From a virus, in IMG/VR virus record IMGVR_UViG_3300032893_000001, positions 1 through 64,000 of that record: 64,000 nt of DNA. The stretch is one strand, 5' to 3'. The notes under the pieces were generated by a model. That model did no database searches, had not been told where the DNA came from, and saw only the letters and a list, made by a program, of their open reading frames with translations. Below, in pieces: positions 33,201 through 38,639 of this stretch; the first letter of the stretch is position 1; the number at the start of each line of letters is the position of its first letter. Position numbers and translations under genes: made by a program.

Positions 33201-33593
33201 GTTCAGTTCCCCGTTGTCTTGCCGACGAACGTAGACACCCGGCTTGAGCTGCCACTGGTTGTCGACCTGGTACTCCTGCCCATCGACGATGTAGCTGTAG
33301 CGCTCGGTCGGCCGAGGGAGCTCCATCAGACGAACGCGTTTCTGGTCGATGACCTTGTTCGTGTCGTTGTCGCGCAGCGACATCGTGGCGTAGACCGGCA
33401 CCGCCCACGTCTTGCCGTCGATCTTCGCTTGGTGCTGCGAGCGAATGTCATTCGAGCGAAGGTTGTCTTCCACGTCGATGTTGTCGAGGTGAAGCGACAG
33501 CGTGCGCCCTCGGATCGGGAAGTGCGTCTTCACGGTGTCGACGACGTGGGAGCGCAGGTCTTCGAATGCTTCGTCGGGGTTCAGGTAGGCCAT
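27207..33593 (-). CDS. Single-chain RNA polymerase, fused beta and beta-prime, 2128 aa
   Basis: One uninterrupted frame from ATG 33593 carries both large subunits of a multisubunit-type RNA polymerase. The beta part (about 1-990) shows GPGGIKTERS, then INTPEG (386-391), then GDKLAGRYGNKG (772-783, with active-site lysines K774 and K782), VLLNPSGVPGRMNIGQ, and the C-terminal GGQSLGALGLYAML. The beta-prime part (from about 1010) shows SPLTDKHILSMSGGE, MPGGLFDE, HGSAIQIHPLVTGGYNADFDGD with metal-binding D1410, D1412 and D1414, then LHGARRGAV, DCGTHNG, and VMAAQAVGE...FHTGG (1833-1854). The zinc ribbon that normally follows GGLF is missing. The second zinc site keeps only two Cys (KCEMPKGLC). No alpha, omega or sigma homologue is seen. 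Its place in the virion operon suggests it is packaged and injected. Confidence 0.93.
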   Translation of the reverse strand: MAYLNPDEAFEDLRSHVVDTVKTHFPIRGRTLSLHLDNIDVEDNLRSNDIRSQHQAKIDGKTWAVPVYATMSLRDNDTNKVIDQKRVRLMELPRPTERYSYIVDGQEYQVDNQWQLKPGVYVRRQDNGELNAKFNVVSRSSFDIIFDPASKQFTVKYKKAKLPIYPLLKTMGVSDDDLEKSWGKEIFSANKNAKRTAGTLEQFYKTTTGKPATSRKEVEELLFHTMQESRLLPEVTERTLGQRFDHVTGDALHLATKKLLKVQAGAPEDDRDSLTFKNLRTVGDYAQDALRRVARPITQKVQRQLNSQRVSGIRDVVKFDVFNEPIRQFFTGAAVSRAASQINPLEMASSAMQTTIMGPGGIKTERSVNNEAKMINPSHIGFLDPINTPEGEKTGVTLRLPLGVKKIGNEARIPLYNMKTGRIEDIGPDTFAVSRVALPDQVEWKDGKPHATSGRVKMVGKGNKIEEGKLQEADYVLRHSSQLFNLTSNLIPFLGNNSGGRAGMASRHMEQAISLVNREAPLVQVSSGVAAEGIDTFERVLGHQTSQRSPVDGTVKKLLKDGVIVTDKNGVDHEVQTYHYYPLNDAKSVLHSTPTVSVGQHVKTGQVLADTNFSKGGALALGTNLRVSYVPFKGYNFEDGVVISQAAADKLSSLHLHKHSLDKIDNVVFDPKQFNQQHPGVFNSKQFDKLDDKGVVRVGQKVHPGDPLIVAMRPFEVKDRTGLAAMRKHVLGHHTDSSVRWDSEFEGEVVGVHRGPDKITVHVRTTEPMQVGDKLAGRYGNKGIVTMILPNHEMPHDKSGKPVDVLLNPSGVPGRMNIGQMLETAAAKIAEKTGKPYVVKNFDAKTPDYLEKVKSDLKQHGISDTEELFDPITKKSLGKALTGPQYMLKLVHQVEKKLSVRSGMNLPGMPGSEGYDMNLQPSSGGHAGGQSLGALGLYAMLAHGARANIREMQTWKSEGTDPQSNEAKRWPSQHIDVWKAIQEGTALPPPKPTFAFHKFTEMLKGAGINIEKHGSNLVLSPLTDKHILSMSGGELKDAGKLVRAKADKTGELKPMPGGLFDEKVTGGHGGTKWSHIKLAEPVPNPVFENAIKSLTGLTQKNFDGVVSGELGVHPTTFKIVSAKDGVAGGAGIKMLLDRIEVPGELQRARRELRTASASKLDSSLKRVKYLEALHQLDLKPSEAYILHNLPILPPVIRPLTVMQDGNVKYEDVNGLYAQFAQVNDKLKDPVLQANLTDKRKQKLRDDYYDGIKALVGVGSLNRERKERGLLEQIKGSQPKEGFFQKTLITRRQDLTMRSTIVPEPALGLDEVGVPKDAALTLFRPFVVRQLVLQGLAKNPLEAQKLLSDVHKGKDDPTVWHALEHVMSERPVLLKRDPALHKYSVQAFKPRLVHGSAIQIHPLVTGGYNADFDGDTMAMFVPISSEAVREAEKMFPSNNIFNEASGKVMYQPTLESALGLYKLSLVGNETKHLFSSPAEVADALRRGVVSYTDVVTMKGKKTTPGRVLLASALPEAMQQKMLTDFSFKIDKKGLDSLLTDVGNNHRHEFGRIVNDIKDIGNGASFGLIKTDLVKDKWLPIGTHSLSLDDVTPDKAARGRVLGEAQKKVDAIHAMNISEAEKERRSVDAWIKASDDMKKAHTDTMSAHPSNLFLMQAAGVKPSWDQYKQMVLAPMILKDSADRFIPTPVTKSYAEGLDLAGYWTQLHGARRGAVMKVQEVQEPGAISKLLMNTSMNMMVEGHDCGTHNGVSLSIGEKDVHDRYLAQDFKAGNLHIPRNTLLTPDLVAQIRAADKNARVVVRSPLKCEMPKGLCQMDVGPSVNGALHPLGTNVGVMAAQAVGERAVQLTLKSFHTGGVQEAGGGSKILNQFARFEQLTKLPRKIPNAATVAMTSGKIERIEKDPTGVKIWVNGQPHHVGRDAGGMPLHEDLPHADRTAKSYVGWQPPEVGLHVDAGQVLSDPNRTYVNPHDLYRATKSIEKVQNHLAASIYDLYKDEGLRRRAVETLVKSMSNLTKVQDPGDHPHVLRGEFYPTSMIRKINDTELKGKQPILHEPVLQGVDMLPLSLQEDWMAKLQHQRLRNTLMEAASMGLASHIHGAHPIPGVAYGAEFGLATSTKAHGKTPAVAPHHY

Positions 33594-33718
33594 TGCGGGT
33601 GCTCTTGAGCAAGTTACCCCACGCGCAGAACGTCGAGCAAGACGAGTGCAGACGCAGGAACAAGAACTATGGCGAAAAACATCGCGTTCGCCGCAAAAAC
33701 GCAGCGTTGGAGAATTTG
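33594..33718. promoter_or_regulatory. Divergent control region
   Basis: This 125-base gap separates the leftward polymerase/virion operon from the rightward block, so promoters for both should lie here. Leftward, TTGCTC and TAACTT spaced 18 bases apart (around 33615-33645) could be a sigma70-like promoter, but this is weak. A 6-base inverted repeat GGCGAA/TTCGCC lies at 33671-33692. Nothing else is recognisable. Confidence 0.3.
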
Positions 33719-33847
33719 ATGACGAACTGCCCGATCGAGCCCGGCGACAACGCCGGCAAGAGGTTCGAAGAGATCATCGACCGGCTGTTTTGGAACGATG
33801 AAGACGTGGACGACGAGTGCGACGAGGAAGACCAAGAGGAGGACTGA
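33719..33847 (+). CDS. Small acidic protein, 42 aa
   Basis: The start is ATG 33719 with GGAG upstream. The product MTNCPIEPGDNAGKRFEEII continues into a strongly acidic tail (WNDEDVDDECDEEDQEED). Such small acidic phage proteins sometimes mimic DNA or bind host enzymes, but nothing shows that here. It is the first gene of the rightward block, which would make it an early gene. The opposite-strand frame here is only its hydrophobic complement. Confidence 0.5.
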   Translation: MTNCPIEPGDNAGKRFEEIIDRLFWNDEDVDDECDEEDQEED

Positions 33848-33942
33848 TGCTGCATCTTTTTGGCTGGGCGCTCTTGTTCGGATTCCTTCACGGCCTGCGG
33901 GCCTGGATGCTGGAGAGGCTGCGCCATGATCGTACACCCTGA
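33847..33942 (+). CDS. Tiny membrane-type peptide, 31 aa
   Basis: The start ATG 33847 overlaps the preceding stop (TGATG) and has a strong AGAGGAGG ribosome site. The peptide MLHLFGWALLFGFLHGLRAW followed by MLERLRHDRTP is one hydrophobic helix with a basic C-terminus, so a single membrane-spanning peptide is likely. It overlaps the next gene by 17 bases. Function unknown. Confidence 0.45.
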   Translation: MLHLFGWALLFGFLHGLRAWMLERLRHDRTP

Positions 33943-34525
33943 ACAGGAAAGAAGCCGCTTCACTACGTGCGGCGGGCGGATGCTGGAGGAAACCTTCGGC
34001 CTTGTCGGCGTCAAGGTGACAGACCCGCTACGGGCCGACCGGCAGTGGACGCTGGACGGCGTCTACCTGCCGGTGCGCGGAAGGCTCGTCGGTGGCATCC
34101 GCGCGCACGCCACCGATCAGAAGGGCTTCGCGTCGTTCATCAACCAGCGTGACCTCGAGGTCCTCCTTGGAGTCGGTCAACCGGGGACGTACTGCCGATG
34201 GCTCGGGCAGGACTACGTCGACCCGCTCGACAAGGAACGTTGGTTCGGATTCGTGATGGATGACGATGACCTGACCGACGACCTGTACGCGCGTGAGCAA
34301 GAAATGCGGCTTGTGCAGGAAGAAGTAACGGGAGCGGTGCTCTTGCCTGAAGGAGTCGAGCTCACGAGGCGAATCCACCTCAGCCCCGGAGTCGATTGCG
34401 AAGAGCTCCTGTTGTTCGCAGGAGAGCAGTGGTTCGAGAACGGCGTTCCAGACTTCCGCGTCGAGACCGCGGAGTTGCGCTGGCGACGCGTAGAAAGGAT
34501 TGCAGTCGAATGGCGGAGAATCTAA
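33926..34525 (+). CDS. Unknown early-block protein, 199 aa
   Basis: I chose ATG 33926 (MIVHPEQERSRF), with GGAGAGG upstream; the longer frame reads the preceding peptide gene. The protein is acidic and alpha/beta (TFGLVGVKVTDPLRADRQWT, VYLPVRGRLVGGIRAHATDQ, YCRWLGQDYVDPLDKERWFG, MDDDDLTDDLYAREQEMRLV). No family or catalytic motif is recognised. It overlaps the next gene by 16 bases. Confidence 0.62.
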   Translation: MIVHPEQERSRFTTCGGRMLEETFGLVGVKVTDPLRADRQWTLDGVYLPVRGRLVGGIRAHATDQKGFASFINQRDLEVLLGVGQPGTYCRWLGQDYVDPLDKERWFGFVMDDDDLTDDLYAREQEMRLVQEEVTGAVLLPEGVELTRRIHLSPGVDCEELLLFAGEQWFENGVPDFRVETAELRWRRVERIAVEWRRI

Positions 34526-35142
34526 CGCACGGACCTTTTGAAGAAGAAGACGAAGAGGAGGAAGAAGAAGGGCACCCAACCGAGCTCGTCTGCCTTCACT
34601 GCATGGAGCGCATCGTCACCGGGGAGGACGTCGCGCTGTTCCAACTCGTCGAGCCTTGGCTGTCGAAAGAGGACGGCGAGGTGAAGTACTTGATCCTCCG
34701 AGACGACAACGACGAACCTCTCGTCGAACCGGTCTTCTTCGACTTCAGTTGCTACGAAGAACTGGAAGAAACGATTCGAGAGCAACTCGAAGACGAGCCG
34801 CCGAACGTCGAGACGCACAGCGTTCTCGAGTGCGACTACTGCGGAGACAGCATTCGAATGGGCGAACGGTGCATCGCCGTCGACATCGGAGAAGTCGCCT
34901 TCTCTCCGAGAACGCCGACGCTGAAAGGCGTCTGCTCCCCCACCACGACGTTTCTCGCCGCAGAAGGGGACCTATGGGTTGCCTGCCTGACGTGCGCTCG
35001 GCGTTTCCTTTCAGCAGCAGGAATCGAAGACTCCGATCTCGAGAACACCCTTGCGCAGGGAAGGGAATGCAAGGAATGCACGGCAACGAAGTGCTGGCGA
35101 CACGGCCGCTGCATGTGCCGCTGCCATTGGAGGCCCACGTGA
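34510..35142 (+). CDS. Acidic multi-zinc-finger protein, 210 aa
   Basis: The start is ATG 34510 (MAENLTHGPF). A run of Glu/Asp (EEEDEEEEEEG) precedes a first CxxC (LVCLHCMERI). Then come a helical acidic stretch, a second CxxC (LECDYCGDSIRMGERC), a third (VACLTCARRF) and a terminal Cys/His cluster (ECKECTATKCWRHGRCMCRC). The pairs suggest two or three structural zinc sites. Binding to nucleic acid or to a host protein is possible. The stop overlaps the next start (GTGA). Family unknown. Confidence 0.62.
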   Translation: MAENLTHGPFEEEDEEEEEEGHPTELVCLHCMERIVTGEDVALFQLVEPWLSKEDGEVKYLILRDDNDEPLVEPVFFDFSCYEELEETIREQLEDEPPNVETHSVLECDYCGDSIRMGERCIAVDIGEVAFSPRTPTLKGVCSPTTTFLAAEGDLWVACLTCARRFLSAAGIEDSDLENTLAQGRECKECTATKCWRHGRCMCRCHWRPT

Positions 35143-35435
35143 GTGGGCAGGGCAAGTTCCTCGCCACTCGGATGGCGCGGAACCCGTACGGGGTGACGGA
35201 CCATGTCGTCGAGCGCTTCATGGAGCGCTGGCTCGACAGCCGTCACCTCTACAAGCAAGAGGTGCGCAACCACATCAACCAGCAGATTGCAGCGGCGTTC
35301 AAAGACGGAACGGTGCTCGTCAACTACGACGGCAAGAACAAGGTTCCGATCTCCTTCATGGGCGTTGACGGGTGGGCCATCGTGGACTCCGCCGGCAACG
35401 TCGTCACCGTCTACACGAAGAACGAGGACAAGTAA
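35139..35435 (+). CDS. Small unknown protein, 98 aa
   Basis: The start is GTG 35139, chosen because TTGGAGG lies just upstream and the GTGA overlap couples it to the preceding stop. The frame continues further upstream only as a shadow. The protein has a basic helical start (GKFLATRMARNPYGVTDHVV, ERFMERWLDSRHLYKQEVR) and a beta end (GTVLVNYDGKNKVPISFMGV, GWAIVDSAGNVVTVYTK). Not recognised. It lies directly before the MoxR ATPase gene (TAATG overlap). Confidence 0.6.
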   Translation: MSGQGKFLATRMARNPYGVTDHVVERFMERWLDSRHLYKQEVRNHINQQIAAAFKDGTVLVNYDGKNKVPISFMGVDGWAIVDSAGNVVTVYTKNEDK

Positions 35436-36649
35436 TGCACACCGTCGAAGATGTGATCCGAGTTGCCATCTCCGTTCCCCTCGGAGACCCGAACGATCCG
35501 AACTGCATGTGGGGGTTGCCGTTGCTCATCTGGGGGAATCCGGGCATCGGCAAGTCCTCCCGCATCAAGAAGCTTGCGGCGCTTCTGCAAACGTACGCGG
35601 GCGTCGTCCTGCCGGCAGGACGTCTTCCCGAGGACTTCGCGGGACTCGCAGTGCAGGATGGCAAAGGGGGCGTCAACCTCGTCAGCATCCTGATGGCGGT
35701 GCGTGAGCTCGTGGAGATCGGCGAGGGCATCTTGTTCCTCGACGAGATCAACACCGCCCGCAGCGCCGTTCAGTCCACACTTCTTGGCGTCGTACTGGAC
35801 CGACGGTCTGGCGACGTCGAGATTCCTGGCAAGGTTCGTATCATCGCAGCCGCCAACCCTGTCGAGACCAGCGCCGGCGGCCACCCGCTCGAAGCTCCTC
35901 TCGCCAATCGGTTCATCCATTACGAGATGGACAAGCCGACGGCTCGCGAATGGGGAAACTACGTGCTCGGCGTCAAGAACGAGGAGGAAGACGTCACGCC
36001 TCTCTACGACATCGAGACGAAGATCAAAGAGAACTGGGCGAGGGCGTGGCTCGAGGTTGCACCTGTCTTCGTGGGCTACGCAGAAAGGTTCCCGAAGGCC
36101 CTCGAGGACATTCCCGATGCGGGCTCTACAGAGCGAAGCAAAGCGTTCCCGACCGCGCGCACGATGGAATGGGCCGTCCGCGCAGCAACGACGTGCCGCA
36201 TCCTGAACATCGGCGGGCAGCTCGAGTCCGTCATGCTCAAAGCGTGCATCGGCGCTGGTGCACGTGACGAGTTCCTCGCCTACCGCCGCGACTTGAAGCT
36301 GCCTTCTCCGAAGCAGGTCTTGAGCGAAGGCTTCGAGCCGGACAAACGCCTCGATCGCAACTACGTCGTGTACATCTCTCTCGCTGCGTACATCACTGGA
36401 CTTCCGCACAAGCAGGCGCAGGTCGACGCGGTGCTGAAAGCATGGCCGATTCTCCAACGTGGCTGCGAGGCTGGCTTCGCCGATCTCGTCTACCCCGCGG
36501 CGGTCGAGCTCGTGAACAAGAACCTGAGCTCTCTCGGTGGAGAGAAACTGGCGAAAGCATCCGAGCCGGTGATCGGACGATTCGGAGATCGTCTGATGAA
36601 GAACGCGAAGAAGATCTACGACTACAACAAGAACAAGGAGGCCGTATGA
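35435..36649 (+). CDS. MoxR-type AAA+ ATPase, 404 aa
   Basis: The start is ATG 35435. Walker A is GNPGIGKS (residues 34-41), Walker B ILFLDEIN (D103, E104), and a sensor-type IIAAANP follows with the arginine-bearing LEAPLANRF. MoxR ATPases act as chaperone-like remodelers, usually with a VWA-domain partner encoded next to them. That is the arrangement here, where the stop overlaps the start of the VWA gene. A role in assembling or activating a metal-containing or large complex during infection is likely but the target is unknown. Confidence 0.85.
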   Translation: MHTVEDVIRVAISVPLGDPNDPNCMWGLPLLIWGNPGIGKSSRIKKLAALLQTYAGVVLPAGRLPEDFAGLAVQDGKGGVNLVSILMAVRELVEIGEGILFLDEINTARSAVQSTLLGVVLDRRSGDVEIPGKVRIIAAANPVETSAGGHPLEAPLANRFIHYEMDKPTAREWGNYVLGVKNEEEDVTPLYDIETKIKENWARAWLEVAPVFVGYAERFPKALEDIPDAGSTERSKAFPTARTMEWAVRAATTCRILNIGGQLESVMLKACIGAGARDEFLAYRRDLKLPSPKQVLSEGFEPDKRLDRNYVVYISLAAYITGLPHKQAQVDAVLKAWPILQRGCEAGFADLVYPAAVELVNKNLSSLGGEKLAKASEPVIGRFGDRLMKNAKKIYDYNKNKEAV

Positions 36650-37842
36650 GCGTAGAAGACGAGCTGCTCATGCTCGGTCGAGTGTACGTGCAGGCGCACG
36701 CGCCCTACTTCGGTAGGGCCGTGCTCAGCCTGATTCCACACGCCGAGCGTCGCGTTCCCACGCTCGGCGTCACGCCAGGCATGATCCTCTACTACAACCC
36801 CGACTACCTGCGGAAGCTGGAGTCGGAGAAGAGAATCGGTACGCGTCTCTGGCATGAAGTACAGCACGTGTTGCGGCACTCCTTCACACGATTGATCGGG
36901 GTCAACCAGCGCATCGCGAACATCTGCGAGGACCTCGCCATCAACACGACAGGAAGGCACGACCCCGCGTGGGACTTCTCTCCTGACGGATTGCTCCCCG
37001 AGAAGTACGGCCTTCCCGTGGACCTGACTGCCGAGGAGTACTACGCACTGGTGCCGCCGAGTGCGGCGAACGAGGAAGTGAGCGCATGCGCAGGGCAATG
37101 CGGCGGCGTTGCCGGTAACGCGAGCAACGACGAGCTCGAGAAGGAACTCGACGAGCTGTACGGACGAGAGGAATCCGAAGTCGAGCAGATCAAACAGCAG
37201 GTTGCCGACGACATCATCCGTCACGAGAAGACGCATGGAACGATTCGCGGTGGCTGGTCTCAGTGGGCAAAAGCGATTCTCGCGCCGTCCACGATCCGGT
37301 GGCAGACCTTCTTCCAGAACACCATCCGCGCATGCGTCAGCAAGTTGTCGTACGGCGACAGCGACTACTCGATGGCGCGCCCTTCTCGTCGCTCGTATGG
37401 AATGCCTCCCGGACCCTTCCGTCCTGGTCTGGTTGGGGAGGAGATCGAGTTCGCGATCGTGCTCGACACGAGCGGTTCGATGGATATCGACCGACACATC
37501 AAGCCGTGCCTCCGAGAAGCGCGCGGCATCATCATGCAGTCAGGCGCAGAGGACGCCTGGTTCATTCAAGCCGACGCGATGTACGACGAACGCATCCGTC
37601 GCGTACGCGCCTCAGAGCTCGTCGAAGTGGAGATCGTTGGGCGTGGTGGAACGGACTTTCGTCCCGCCATCGAACGAGCTCAACGCCTTCATCCAAAGCC
37701 TTCCATTCTCATCTACCTGACCGACGGGTACGGTCCCGCACCCGATCGAGCACCGGCCGGGATGGAAGTCATCTGGTGCTTGGTCGGAGAACAAGTAAAG
37801 GAGCCAGCGACATGGGGTCACGTCGTTCGCGTTCCGAAGTGA
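36646..37842 (+). CDS. VWA-domain protein with metalloprotease-like domain, 398 aa
   Basis: The start is ATG 36646. The N-terminal domain has H70-E-V-Q-H74 and the downstream E95 in ANICEDLAI, a zincin-type pattern seen in the DUF2201 (putative metallopeptidase) family. The C-terminal VWA domain has the MIDAS motif DTSGS (D274, S276, S278), then IVGRGGTDF and LIYLTDGYG. This pairing with a MoxR ATPase is known in bacteria and seen in large phages. It is 398 residues long, normal for the family. Substrate unknown. Whether the protease site is active is not known. Confidence 0.8.
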   Translation: MSVEDELLMLGRVYVQAHAPYFGRAVLSLIPHAERRVPTLGVTPGMILYYNPDYLRKLESEKRIGTRLWHEVQHVLRHSFTRLIGVNQRIANICEDLAINTTGRHDPAWDFSPDGLLPEKYGLPVDLTAEEYYALVPPSAANEEVSACAGQCGGVAGNASNDELEKELDELYGREESEVEQIKQQVADDIIRHEKTHGTIRGGWSQWAKAILAPSTIRWQTFFQNTIRACVSKLSYGDSDYSMARPSRRSYGMPPGPFRPGLVGEEIEFAIVLDTSGSMDIDRHIKPCLREARGIIMQSGAEDAWFIQADAMYDERIRRVRASELVEVEIVGRGGTDFRPAIERAQRLHPKPSILIYLTDGYGPAPDRAPAGMEVIWCLVGEQVKEPATWGHVVRVPK

Positions 37843-38606
37843 AAAACAACGAGGTGCTCTTCAAAGTGCGCTGCAACGGAGAAGAGCACACCGTTCGTTT
37901 TCGAGGGCATCGCGTCACGCTTCTCGATCATCCAGGCGTTCGACTGAAGACACTGGCGGCCGAAGTCGACATGATGGAACAGTCGAAGATAGAACAGTCA
38001 TCTTGCTTGGAGATCGTAGGCGCTCTTCTCTGCGGTGGTAGCTACTTCGCCGCGTTGAAGGACCGCATCGACATTCCGCACCTTCTTGAAGGAAACGAAC
38101 CTCGAGAGGTTAGGAATACGAGGTACGTACGAAGAACGACAGTGTTCGACCCACTCGAGGGTCGACGCTTCCTACGCCCTTCGCCGTTCGTACTTGCAAA
38201 GGCACGGGAGGTACTCGAACGCTGGCAGCTTCGTTCGACGCCAAACGTCGGGCACGACGTCAAGATCTACTCAGTTCCCTTCCTCACAAGAGGAGAGATC
38301 GTTGTAACCTGCACGAAAAGAGGAGCCTATCCAAACGAGGTCAAGATCGCTGCCAAGCTCGATGCGCGACGAGCGAAGTGGAGGCAGGTCGTCGCTGTCA
38401 GCCTCGACGAAGCATCCTGGGCTCGAATCTACCTGCGGTGCGGAGGGCTCATCGAAGGAAAGTACTTCGTGACGCAGCTCGTGAAAGAACGATCGCCGTT
38501 CGATCTTCGCGTGCGGTACGCGTACCAATCCAGGGGGTACAAGATCGCAACCGGAGAAGGAAACATCCGTCTCGGCAGCGACGGAGTGTGGCGACTCGTT
38601 GGTTGA
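37812..38606 (+). CDS. Unknown protein, last gene of early-type block, 264 aa
   Basis: The start is ATG 37812 with AAGGAG 8 bases upstream and a 31-base overlap with the VWA gene. The protein is basic and alpha/beta: LFKVRCNGEEHTVRFRGHRV, then MMEQSKIEQSSCLEIVGALL, then VFDPLEGRRFLRPSPFVLAK and a beta-rich C-terminus ending GSDGVWRLVG. No family is recognised. A strong terminator follows directly. Confidence 0.65.
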   Translation: MGSRRSRSEVKNNEVLFKVRCNGEEHTVRFRGHRVTLLDHPGVRLKTLAAEVDMMEQSKIEQSSCLEIVGALLCGGSYFAALKDRIDIPHLLEGNEPREVRNTRYVRRTTVFDPLEGRRFLRPSPFVLAKAREVLERWQLRSTPNVGHDVKIYSVPFLTRGEIVVTCTKRGAYPNEVKIAAKLDARRAKWRQVVAVSLDEASWARIYLRCGGLIEGKYFVTQLVKERSPFDLRVRYAYQSRGYKIATGEGNIRLGSDGVWRLVG

Positions 38607-38634
38607 AAGCAGGGCCTTCTGGCCCTGCTTTTTT
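38606..38634 (+). terminator. Rho-independent terminator between converging blocks
   Basis: An 11-base perfect stem AAAGCAGGGCC with GGCCCTGCTTT closes a TTCT loop and runs into six T residues, right after the TGA of the rightward gene. It separates this block from the leftward portal operon that ends at 38640. On the other strand the T run is shorter, so it works mainly rightward. Confidence 0.9.
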
Positions 38635-38639
38635 AGCCC

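Noticed and set aside
27207-33593. crAss-like phage RNA polymerase
   Set aside because: The metal site is NADFDGD, not DFDID, and the beta blocks match the bacterial subunit closely, so the enzyme is not of the crAss gp66 type.
33614-33937. Leftward 107-residue hydrophobic frame
   Set aside because: It is the complement of the very acidic small protein gene (GAG/GAC codons give CTC/GTC), which produces a false membrane helix. The rightward genes have ribosome sites.
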